NCBI GenBank assembly: GCA_964502525.1 | Contig: CAZCXH010000124.1 | Location: forward strand, 1 to 14,832 | Reading direction: 5' to 3' | Length of the DNA stretch: 14,832 nucleotides | DNA from: DATLYB01 sp964502525 | GTDB lineage: Bacteria; Bacteroidota; Bacteroidia; Chitinophagales; CAIOSU01 | Translations under genes and position numbers: made by a program | The notes under the pieces: generated by a model | Told to the model about the DNA's origin: nothing | Seen by the model: only the letters and a program-made list of their open reading frames with translations | The model's database searches: none | Part shown: positions 6,439 to 12,994 of the stretch, one piece after another | Position numbering within the stretch: position 1 is the stretch's first letter | Layout: every line of letters starts with the position of its first letter

Positions 6439-6821
6439 TTACTTGTTTGAGATTACAAACCAATTTATCAAATCGAAATTTTCTGCCTTGAATTTTTCTT
6501 CCAGTTTCTTTTGTTCTGGCGAAATCTTTTTAGGCGTGGAACGCTTAGCCGATGCACTTAACGAAAGGGTGTTGTCAATTCCTGCATCACCATTCAGCAA
6601 GTCAAGGATTTTATTCACCTGTGAATCGTCTTGCATCAGGTTTCCTAAATCATCCTGAACTTTTCCGCCTGGTTCACTTCGTCATTCATCAAAGGCAAAG
6701 CGTTCACAGGGAAATAACCAGTCACAAGGTCAAGTCCGCCTTGTTCCGTGTAATTTTTTATGAAGTCAAATACTTTGAAGTATTCGATGTCCCCGGTTTT
6801 AGTTTTATTGTCTAAAAGCAT
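6439..6821 (-). pseudogene. Remnant of a PLD-like-domain helicase (defence type): frameshifted and internally deleted
   Basis: From ATG 6821 the frame reads MLLDNKTKTGDIEYFKVFDF, continues with KNYTEQGGLDLVTGYFPVNA and stops after EKFRMI (TAG, 6645-6647). The +1 frame then continues GNLMQDDSQVNKILDLLNGD through AGIDNTLSLSASAKR. Restoring one T in the T-run at 6647-6650 would give RMILGNLMQDD, so this is a 1-base deletion. The text matches the N-terminus of phospholipase-D-like/SNF2-type helicases of about 1000 residues. After SASAKR it jumps to a C-terminal tail, STPKKISPEQKKLEEKFKAE...NWFVISNK, stopping at 6439. The PLD catalytic site, Walker motifs and helicase core are missing, about 85-90 percent of the gene. 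The 6-nt gap to the KilA-N gene indicates a former operon. Family assignment is from memory. Confidence 0.65.
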
Positions 6822-7088
6822 TGCTGTGCAAAATAGTTTTTAAATATCAGCAAAAATATGATTCTGTCCAGTGCATTTATCAATAATAGAGCGTTGGGAG
6901 AAGTGGCTCTTTTGCTTTGCATTCGGATTGGATTGAAGCGTTGCGGCAAAAGCAAATGAGTCACTTGTGCGGTGGCAATAAAAATTGAATTAAAAAATTT
7001 GAGCGGTGGCAAAAAAAAATAAAAACGAAGCGTTGGCTGTTCGTTCAAAGCGGTGTCTTGGTCCGTATGTTTTTTTGTCTTGTCAAGT
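6822..7088. other. Repeat-rich spacer with GCGGTGGCAA words; no gene
   Basis: This 267-base gap holds two exact copies of GCGGTGGCAA (6969-6978 and 7003-7012, 34 bases apart). It also holds looser variants: GCGGTG at 7050-7055 and GCGTTG-type words near 6892, 6938 and 7030. They are embedded in A/T-rich runs, including an A9 tract after 7010. An antisense reading frame of 94 codons crosses it, but its composition follows the repeats and it resembles nothing. Similar spaced words occur beside accessory genes in other Bacteroidota; that comparison is recollection. Confidence 0.5.
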
Positions 7089-7274
7089 TCAATCAAGGTC
7101 GTAAAGTTTCAAGTTAGCAGTGTCCCAATAGAGTTGCAGATAACTCATGTTTTCGAACAATTGAACTGTAGAATGTTCGGTATTAACCAAGAGTACGTCT
7201 CTTTCCTTCGGAAATTCGACTACTCTTGGCATATCAAACTTAAACTTCCGTGCCTTATCCGATTGGCGTGTCAC
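7089..7274 (-). CDS. Unrecognised 61-residue ORF, probably a gene fragment
   Basis: The frame opens with a GTG that overlaps the amidase stop (GTGA) and reads MTRQSDKARKFKFDMPRVVE, then VLLVNTEHSTVQLFENMSYL and a tail ending NLKLYDLD. Composition and codon pattern look protein-like: mixed charged and aliphatic residues, with no low complexity. I do not recognise the family. Its position, in the same direction as the two pseudogenes and immediately against the amidase stop, suggests the C-terminal leftover of a larger accessory gene whose 5' part was deleted. A genuine small co-translated protein downstream of the amidase is the alternative. No Cys, no transmembrane segment and no signal peptide are present. 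Confidence 0.4.
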   Translation of the reverse strand: MTRQSDKARKFKFDMPRVVEFPKERDVLLVNTEHSTVQLFENMSYLQLYWDTANLKLYDLD

Positions 7275-10200
7275 TTGTCAATCTTCTCCATCCACCGGAT
7301 GGATGCACTCTCGCCTACCCTCACCCTTACCATATAAACCGCAGCCGGAAAACTGGTTAAATCAAAACTGCGGATATAATGACCATTTGCTCTTTCAGGG
7401 AATGTTTCCAATAGCTTGCCTCCCATGGCATTGAATACCGTTATTTGAACTTCTTCCTGCCGGGCGGTTTTTATTTCCACGCTGAAGGTTCCTGAATGGG
7501 GATTCGGGAATATATTCACGTTGTCAGGAGCCGAACTGACAGTTTCAACATCGGTGTCATCGTCAACGGTAACTCTTCCGTTCTTATAGGTTACATTAAT
7601 TACATTGAAAGTATTATCAATAACCTCCGGAGGTGTCGGAGCGTTAACGAAGCTTACGGACGAGGATTGACCGATGCTGCCAATAACATTGAAAACAACA
7701 GAAAACATCGAGGAAGAATCAGGGAGGCTCACTCCGGTGAGCGATCCGTCATCCCACAGATAGGTGATCTTTCCCGCCTGAACGCCAAAATTTGCAGCGC
7801 TCATGCCGGGAAGCCCGAAACCGGTGATGGACACAAACGATAAAACGCTGCTGTCAAACTGGATGGAACCCTGCATGCCGATGATATTGGCAAATCCGCT
7901 GGCGCGAACGCGTACCGCCACCTGCGTTGATGGAGATGCTGTCAATGAATCAATGAAGAATGATGCGATGGCGTCACCATCGTTGCTTGTTTTCGCCATG
8001 CCCGGATTCCAACTGTCGTTCACATCACCCAGCTTTATCGCAATGAAATCCTCCCCATCTGTTTGGCTTATGCTGGCATAATATCGTGATGTATCATGTG
8101 GGAAAGGAATCTGCGGATTGGCGAAAACAAAATCATCGGGCACAAACCGCCACAGCCTGCCGTTGGGGAAGTAATTGGTTCTGCCGAGAATGAAAGAGCG
8201 GATTCGGACGATGTCCAATGTTGAAACGCTTCCGTTTACGTCCACATCGGCAGCAATGATTTTATAGGGGCTGTTCAACAGTTGCGAGGCGAGCAGATGC
8301 CTTTGGATCATCAGTATGTCCAAAGTGCTTACTCCATTCATGCGGTTAACATCATTGTTTTTATAAGGGGCTATTGTGCAACTGCTCCCGGGATTCAGGG
8401 AAAAAGTATAATTGCCATTTGCGGCTGTGACGAATGGAGATGCGCATGAGTTGTTTACGGTGGCGCTGTTCACCGGTGAGTTGATTTCCGTGTGTATGTT
8501 ACCTGACGTGGAAACCGTTGAAAGAATGTTCACCCTGCCCGGATTGAGGGTGGCGTTGATCAGGTTAAAACTCACATCGGTCACTTCAATGGGCAAGCCT
8601 GAGCCGGTGAAGCTGATCGCAGTGAATTGTCCTCCGCTGCCGGTGACGTTGAAGACAAGTCCGAACAGCAACGTTCCGTTTGACAGCGTTTCCCCGTTAA
8701 CATCCGGGTCAAACCACGACACCCTTATCTGTCCTGCCTGAGGTGTGTCGAAGTTGGCGGCATCAAGCGCATTCAGCCCGTATTGCTGCGTACCGGAAAA
8801 ACTCACTATGGACGTGCTGTATTCAATGGTGAATTGCATGCTGATGATGTCCGTGAATCCTGAAACCACTTTAACGGGCACTGCGATCTGCGCTCCGGGA
8901 AGCCCTTGCACCGTATCAGCTTTTATTGTAACGTTTCCGGAAGGCGCTGCCGTCACCGTTAGCTGAATGCAGAAGATGTTGTTTCCTTCATCGCTTTCAG
9001 CAAGATCATCGGGATAATCGGTCACCACCGCCAGGTAATAATTCCCGGGAGGGGTTGCTGCAGGAATAGTTACAGTGTGCACTTCGGCCTCGCTACCGTC
9101 ACTTATTTCAGCAACAGTCAAGGAGCCGCCATTGAAATTGTCTGCTGGAGTGGCGGTTGGGCATCCCTGCGCAACCGGAATTAAATAGTAGCCCGTTTCT
9201 GTTGCTACACTAACAGATCCGCTGGTTGTATTCTCAATCGTGTAGGATATCGTCACGGAACTGCCTGCATTGACGGTAGTTGGCTGCACGCTTCCCGATG
9301 TAATGTCGAGATCGGGCAGTTGTTGCGCCTGACCGGTGACGCAGATGTTAAAGGTTGGCGTGGCGGGGTCCACCGAGCCATAATCATAAACCCTTATGTA
9401 ATAGGTGCTTCCGATGGTCAATGAAGTGGCGCTGATGGTTTCCGTTATCCCCAGCCCGCCATCGTCAGCACACGCCATCTCACCGGAATTGCAGGATGAA
9501 TATAAAGCGACAATCGCGTCAAAATCAGGATTACCCGTCAGATCTATGTTGTGGCTTGTTGATGCCGCCTGGAACTTGTACCAAACATCCTTTAAAGATG
9601 GAGTTGCAAAGCCATCGCAGCTTGGTTTTGCGAAACCGCTTGCCGTTGCATCAGCCACTGTTCCCTGAGTATTGACGCATGAGGCGCTAACCGTCAAAGC
9701 GATAGCATTGGCGCAAGCATCATTCGCTGGAGGATTGGTTCCACCTCCGCTGCACGTAACGTTCATATCATTCTGCAACGCAACATAATATGCGCGCGCG
9801 AATTGTCCCTGCCAGGCAACGCTTTGCAGCTTCGCCAAATCGGAAGAGTTGTCGAAAAAACCTGCTTCGCTGAGACAGCCTATGGCGTTGTTGTTATCAA
9901 GCACGCCTAAATGAAAGCCCAGGTAACCGTTATCCTCCACTACCCTTCTGTTTGTCCATTGACCGTAGCTAACCATCCGTGTTTGTATTTCGGTGGCAAA
10001 AGCCTGCGCGTCAGCATTGCTTGAAGCGCTGTTGTTGCACCAGAAGGTTTCCGTACCCGTGCCGCCACCGGCATTAGCGTGGATGCTGAGAAACCGGTCG
10101 GCTCCCCACGAGTTTGACATGGATTCGCGCTGGGTGAGCGTGGGGCATTGCCCGCAAGCGTTGCTGGTTCGCGTGAGGTGAACGGTCCAGTTGCAATGCG

Positions 10201-10390
10201 CCTGAATGGTGTCTTCAAGCTTTAATGCAATCGCCATTACGGTATGCACCTCCTCGTCAGGACGGTCGCAGTTGTTGCAGTCGCTCTGAACGCCATGACC
10301 GGGGTCAATGACCACCACCTGGGCATGAAGGTTGTTGACGAAAAGCAATGCGGGTAAAAGGAAACAGCATCTGTTGACAAATGTTTTCAT
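7271..10390 (-). CDS. Secreted multidomain N-acetylmuramoyl-L-alanine amidase with cohesin, dockerin and T9SS domains
   Basis: Predicted 1039-residue exported enzyme cleaving the MurNAc-L-Ala bond of peptidoglycan. The signal peptide is 1-24 (FVNNLHAQ). Amidase_3 fold, about 25-210: zinc ligands His32 (DPGHG), Glu46 or Glu47 (RPDEEV) and His104 (SIHAN), and catalytic Glu175 (CLSEAGFFDN). Next come a PPC-like beta-domain (about 223-353, DVWYKF core), a CARDB-like domain (359-480), cohesin-like domain 1 (about 486-622), a type-I dockerin-like pair of calcium loops (Asp680-Asp691 and Asp715-Asp726, the second a perfect D-x-D-x-N-G-x-x-S-x-x-D) plus the LGDVNDSW segment, cohesin-like domain 2 (about 806-942), and a C-terminal T9SS type-A sorting domain (about 958-1039, starting FPNPHSGTF). 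The gene follows the PD40 gene by 8 bases, so it is probably co-transcribed. All amidase active-site residues are present. Target (self wall remodelling or other bacteria) is not deducible. Confidence 0.9.
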   Translation of the reverse strand: MKTFVNRCCFLLPALLFVNNLHAQVVVIDPGHGVQSDCNNCDRPDEEVHTVMAIALKLEDTIQAHCNWTVHLTRTSNACGQCPTLTQRESMSNSWGADRFLSIHANAGGGTGTETFWCNNSASSNADAQAFATEIQTRMVSYGQWTNRRVVEDNGYLGFHLGVLDNNNAIGCLSEAGFFDNSSDLAKLQSVAWQGQFARAYYVALQNDMNVTCSGGGTNPPANDACANAIALTVSASCVNTQGTVADATASGFAKPSCDGFATPSLKDVWYKFQAASTSHNIDLTGNPDFDAIVALYSSCNSGEMACADDGGLGITETISATSLTIGSTYYIRVYDYGSVDPATPTFNICVTGQAQQLPDLDITSGSVQPTTVNAGSSVTISYTIENTTSGSVSVATETGYYLIPVAQGCPTATPADNFNGGSLTVAEISDGSEAEVHTVTIPAATPPGNYYLAVVTDYPDDLAESDEGNNIFCIQLTVTAAPSGNVTIKADTVQGLPGAQIAVPVKVVSGFTDIISMQFTIEYSTSIVSFSGTQQYGLNALDAANFDTPQAGQIRVSWFDPDVNGETLSNGTLLFGLVFNVTGSGGQFTAISFTGSGLPIEVTDVSFNLINATLNPGRVNILSTVSTSGNIHTEINSPVNSATVNNSCASPFVTAANGNYTFSLNPGSSCTIAPYKNNDVNRMNGVSTLDILMIQRHLLASQLLNSPYKIIAADVDVNGSVSTLDIVRIRSFILGRTNYFPNGRLWRFVPDDFVFANPQIPFPHDTSRYYASISQTDGEDFIAIKLGDVNDSWNPGMAKTSNDGDAIASFFIDSLTASPSTQVAVRVRASGFANIIGMQGSIQFDSSVLSFVSITGFGLPGMSAANFGVQAGKITYLWDDGSLTGVSLPDSSSMFSVVFNVIGSIGQSSSVSFVNAPTPPEVIDNTFNVINVTYKNGRVTVDDDTDVETVSSAPDNVNIFPNPHSGTFSVEIKTARQEEVQITVFNAMGGKLLETFPERANGHYIRSFDLTSFPAAVYMVRVRVGESASIRWMEKIDK

Positions 10391-10398
10391 TGCTTGAT

Positions 10399-11346
10399 TT
10401 ATTCGGGCAATAAAATACCGGCAATGAGGATTCGTCCGGTTTTATGATCGGCAAATGCAATTTGATTTTTAACCGGGTTCCATGATGGCCACATTTCAAT
10501 GACATCGGCAGTTGTGGTTAACCGCCAGTTTCCTGAGCCATCAGCCGCGAGCAGATAAAGCTCAGAATTGGACACCTGATGTCCATCCGCGCTTTCATCC
10601 AAAAATGCGAGCACATACTTGCAGTCGGGCGACCAGCCTGTTGCAATGCCTTTACCGAGGTTTTTGTAAAGCCCGCTGCCGTCAGCATGGAAAATCAGGA
10701 TATCCGCATCCCGGTGAACGGCAACTTTTGTTTTATCAGGCGACAGCAACGGATCGTAATACTGCCCTACCCTATCGGTTACAGGATGACTCTTTCCGGT
10801 TTGACAATTAATGGCATCAACTTGCAAAGTTTTTTGGTCGAGTTTTAGAACCACCCCTTCTCCATTGTTCATCGCATAAGAGCGGATGCTGCTGAAATGA
10901 ATTTCCGGATGAACGGCAACGGTTTTGGTTTCAAGAGAAATGCTTTTCACCGTTGACGTGAAGTTCTCCTTCTCGCTGTAATACACCTCCCTCCCATCCT
11001 TCGACCAGGCGGCACCATAGCCCGCGCCTTTCGCATTGTTCAATTCCACTATTTCTCCCGGATTATCAACATCAACATAATACAAGCCAAGATTGCCTTC
11101 TTTCGTGAAAAGAATCTTCCTTCCGTCAGGCGACCATTGCGGACGGGTGTATTCGCCTGAGATGAGTGCAGAGATGTTTCCAAGCACCGGATGGGTTTCT
11201 TTAACTGTCTTCGCAATTTCAGCAGGCGTTTCCTCTGTAACGGCAATGCCGCTTTCAATGGGTTGCGTGTTGTTGCATTGGACAAAACAGCCGCTGCACG
11301 CAGCAGCGAGAAGCCATATTTTTATCCGGTCACAAACAGCTTTCAT
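10399..11346 (-). CDS. Exported PD40/TolB-like beta-propeller protein
   Basis: Predicted 315-residue exported protein. The chosen ATG (11344-11346) starts MKAVCDRIKIWLLAAACSGC, a signal-type sequence with several cysteines (17, 20, 24), so it may be lipidated although no cysteine has a textbook lipobox. The frame extends to an ATG at 11394, but that lies at or before the start site predicted from the -7 box at 11399-11406. WD40-like PD40 blades: RPQWSPDGRKILF (68-80), GAAWSKDGREVYY (111-123), DPLLSPDKTKVAV (198-210), TGWSPDCKYVLAF (236-248), and WPSWNPVKNQIAF (286-298). Such propellers resemble TolB and usually bind protein or peptide ligands. It is the first gene of a likely two-gene operon with the amidase, suggesting an envelope or cell-wall partner role (inference). 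Confidence 0.8.
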   Translation of the reverse strand: MKAVCDRIKIWLLAAACSGCFVQCNNTQPIESGIAVTEETPAEIAKTVKETHPVLGNISALISGEYTRPQWSPDGRKILFTKEGNLGLYYVDVDNPGEIVELNNAKGAGYGAAWSKDGREVYYSEKENFTSTVKSISLETKTVAVHPEIHFSSIRSYAMNNGEGVVLKLDQKTLQVDAINCQTGKSHPVTDRVGQYYDPLLSPDKTKVAVHRDADILIFHADGSGLYKNLGKGIATGWSPDCKYVLAFLDESADGHQVSNSELYLLAADGSGNWRLTTTADVIEMWPSWNPVKNQIAFADHKTGRILIAGILLPE

Positions 11347-11398
11347 CGAAGAATTATTAAACGGATGGTTCACTGCGCCATTTGAAGCGAACATACAT

Positions 11399-11406
11399 CA
11401 AACATA
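11399..11406 (-). promoter_or_regulatory. -7 box of the PD40-amidase operon (TATGTTTG)
   Basis: Read on the minus strand, TATGTTTG fits TAnnTTTG exactly. Transcription would start near 11392, leaving a leader of about 45 nt before the ATG at 11346. A TTG at 11433-11435 is further upstream than the usual -33 spacing, so the -33 element is unclear. Confidence 0.5.
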
Positions 11407-11656
11407 AACAAAAATCGGGATTTTTAGATAAGCAACATCAACGGATTCGGACAAATTCAAAGACTGCGCTTGTTGCAAAACAATCACGTCCATCCTGCAC
11501 CGGACAAGAGTGTCAGGATAAAATCATCCACCCCTTCATTCGACCCCGAACGTACTGAAGAATGTTATCCGGGATAAAATCAATCAGAATTGATTTCTTA
11601 ACCTGAGTACCAATACGTGTGTAACAAATATCACTGACCGAACATGCCGTAGGTTA
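11407..11656. other. Divergent intergenic region with small inverted and direct repeats
   Basis: No gene in this stretch between two divergent promoters. Visible structure: an exact 11-bp direct repeat GGATAAAATCA at 11516-11526 and 11572-11582; the palindrome TTATCC-G-GGATAA at 11565-11577, overlapping the second copy; and an 8-bp stem AAATCAAT/ATTGATTT with a 4-nt loop at 11577-11596. The last two share position 11577. They could be a regulator site or chance; nothing names the regulator. Confidence 0.4.
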
Positions 11657-11664
11657 TAATTTTG
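11657..11664 (+). promoter_or_regulatory. -7 box of the DUF302 gene (TAATTTTG)
   Basis: TAATTTTG fits TAnnTTTG exactly and lies 26 bases before the ATG at 11691. The leader would be a short A/T-rich tract (AAAAATTTTAAAAAC), as usual for genes of this phylum without Shine-Dalgarno motifs. No clear -33 TTG is seen at the expected spacing. Confidence 0.5.
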
Positions 11665-11690
11665 ACAAAAATTTTAAAAACTTTTTTGTT

Positions 11691-12077
11691 ATGGCATATT
11701 ATTTCACAAAAAAATTAACCGACAATTTTGATGACGTTATCCGGAAGGTCGTGGAAGCGTTGAAAACCGAAGGCTTTGGCGTATTAACGGAAATTGACAT
11801 TAAAGCCACGTTGAAAAAGAAGCTGGATGTTGACTTTTACAACTACAGAATTCTCGGGGCATGCAATCCTCCGTTTGCCTACAAGGCATTGCAGGCTGAA
11901 GACAAAATCGGCACAATGCTTCCGTGCAACGTGATTGTGCAGGAAAAGGCTCCGGGCGCTGTTGAAGTGACAGCGGTTGATCCGGTTGCATCCATGCAGG
12001 CTGTTCAGAACCCGGCTCTTGCGGATATTGCCGGGCAGGTGAGGGAAAAATTGAAAAATGTGATAGCGAGGTTGTAA
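11691..12077 (+). CDS. DUF302 domain protein
   Basis: Predicted 128-residue cytoplasmic protein; it has no signal peptide or membrane segment. It matches the DUF302 family along its whole length: an N-terminal strand-helix (YYFTKKLTDNFDDVIRKVVE), GFGVLTEIDIKATLKKKLD (28-46), and the family signature YRILGACNPPFAYKALQAED (52-71) followed by IGTMLPCNVIVQE (73-85). The C-terminal helix is ADIAGQVREKLKNVIARL. Two cysteines, Cys58 and Cys79, are in the conserved positions. The biochemical role of DUF302 is not established; members often sit near thiol, metal or redox genes. A CopD-like membrane protein follows after 104 bases on the same strand and may be co-transcribed. Confidence 0.9.
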   Translation: MAYYFTKKLTDNFDDVIRKVVEALKTEGFGVLTEIDIKATLKKKLDVDFYNYRILGACNPPFAYKALQAEDKIGTMLPCNVIVQEKAPGAVEVTAVDPVASMQAVQNPALADIAGQVREKLKNVIARL

Positions 12078-12181
12078 TGCCATTTGAATTTACGCGGCAA
12101 CCAGGTTTCAGCGCTTGCACCGAATAACTCCCGATGTGATATCCCGATCCCGCAGCCTATTTACGGATAGCATAGTTTCGC

Positions 12182-12652
12182 ATGCGCATGCTTCCGTATT
12201 ACATCACCGTTTTTCTGCACATTATCTGCGCTGCTTTCTGGATTGGCGGAATGCTGTTCCTTCCCCTGGTGCTATTGCCCGCCATAAAAGACAATCCGCA
12301 GCGAGTTCTTATCCTTTACAAAACAGGTTTGAAATTGCGATTCTACGGATGGATTGCATTGACATTGCTTTTTCTGACCGGGCTGCTGAACATGCACTTT
12401 CGCGGTGCGGAATGGTCAATTGATTTTTTGTTCACCACTCCTTACGGCAAGCTCATAACGGTCAAGCTTTTGCTTTTTGCCTGCATCCTGGCAGTGAGCG
12501 CCATGCATGACTTTCTCATCGGGAAGCAGGCTGTTGACCAGATGATGAAGGGAAGCGACCGCATGAGAATAATCGCAAGCTGGTCTGGCCGTGTTATGCT
12601 GCTGATAGCGCTGGCAGCGGCTTTCATGGGAGTGGTGCTGTCGAGGGGATAG
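12182..12652 (+). CDS. CopD-like four-helix integral membrane protein
   Basis: Predicted 156-residue inner-membrane protein with four hydrophobic segments at about 7-33, 54-70, 90-113 and 134-153. The first, YYITVFLHIICAAFWIGGML (6-25), and KLLLFACILAVSAMHDFLIG (95-114) resemble the CopD/DUF4149-like group. His13 and His109 lie in membrane helices, where relatives could bind copper or haem; that is a family-based guess. Two ATGs are possible, at 12182 and 12188 (residue 3). Both lie inside a perfect 12-bp palindrome GCATGCGCATGC (12180-12191). A TAGTTTCG box at 12173-12180 is too close to serve either ATG with a leader, so transcription from the DUF302 promoter is equally plausible. Confidence 0.7.
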   Translation: MRMLPYYITVFLHIICAAFWIGGMLFLPLVLLPAIKDNPQRVLILYKTGLKLRFYGWIALTLLFLTGLLNMHFRGAEWSIDFLFTTPYGKLITVKLLLFACILAVSAMHDFLIGKQAVDQMMKGSDRMRIIASWSGRVMLLIALAAAFMGVVLSRG

Positions 12653-12994
12653 CAATTGCACGCATGGATCATTTTGGGGGATTAGCGGATGAGCCGATGA
12701 GAATAGGCAAGTTGCGAATGATGGAATGAGTATAAGAGTGCAACAATTTCCGGGATTACCGGACCCAAATGGAATGTTCAATGCTTGAATTGAGCAGCAT
12801 TGATTGTTGTTATCATTAGTTGAATAAACGTTTGACATTCTAAATACAAATAGAAATATAATATAATTAATATTAGTATATGGAGATTGGCAGGCGCTTC
12901 ATGTCAAGCCATCACCGGTCTGCGGTTTGCATGCTTGCGATTCAAAGTTTTGAAACAATCTCGTTCACTTGAAGATATGGAATATGTTTGTATT
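12653..12994. other. Convergent intergenic region; weak hairpins, no gene
   Basis: This 340-base stretch between the convergent CopD-like and M43 genes has no credible reading frame. It holds a 5-bp stem TCCGG/CCGGA (12749-12763). It also holds an 8-bp stem TCAATGCT/AGCATTGA with a 10-nt loop (12778-12803), followed by TTGTTGTTATC. The second is the best candidate terminator for the plus-strand unit but has only a poor T-tract. An A/T-only tract lies around 12840-12882. Nothing else is supported. Confidence 0.4.

Noticed and set aside
6812..7096. 94-codon minus-strand frame between the accessory fragments
   Set aside because: It overlaps the true helicase N-terminus in another frame and otherwise covers A/T runs and repeat words.
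4766..10390. A cellulosome gene cluster (GH5 plus cohesin/dockerin protein)
   Set aside because: GH5 has no dockerin, both enzymes carry their own T9SS tails, they are separated by the decayed island, and no scaffoldin is seen.
12840..12882. A/T-only tract as a replication origin
   Set aside because: No DnaA-box cluster or origin-associated gene nearby; A/T-rich convergent spacers are ordinary here.
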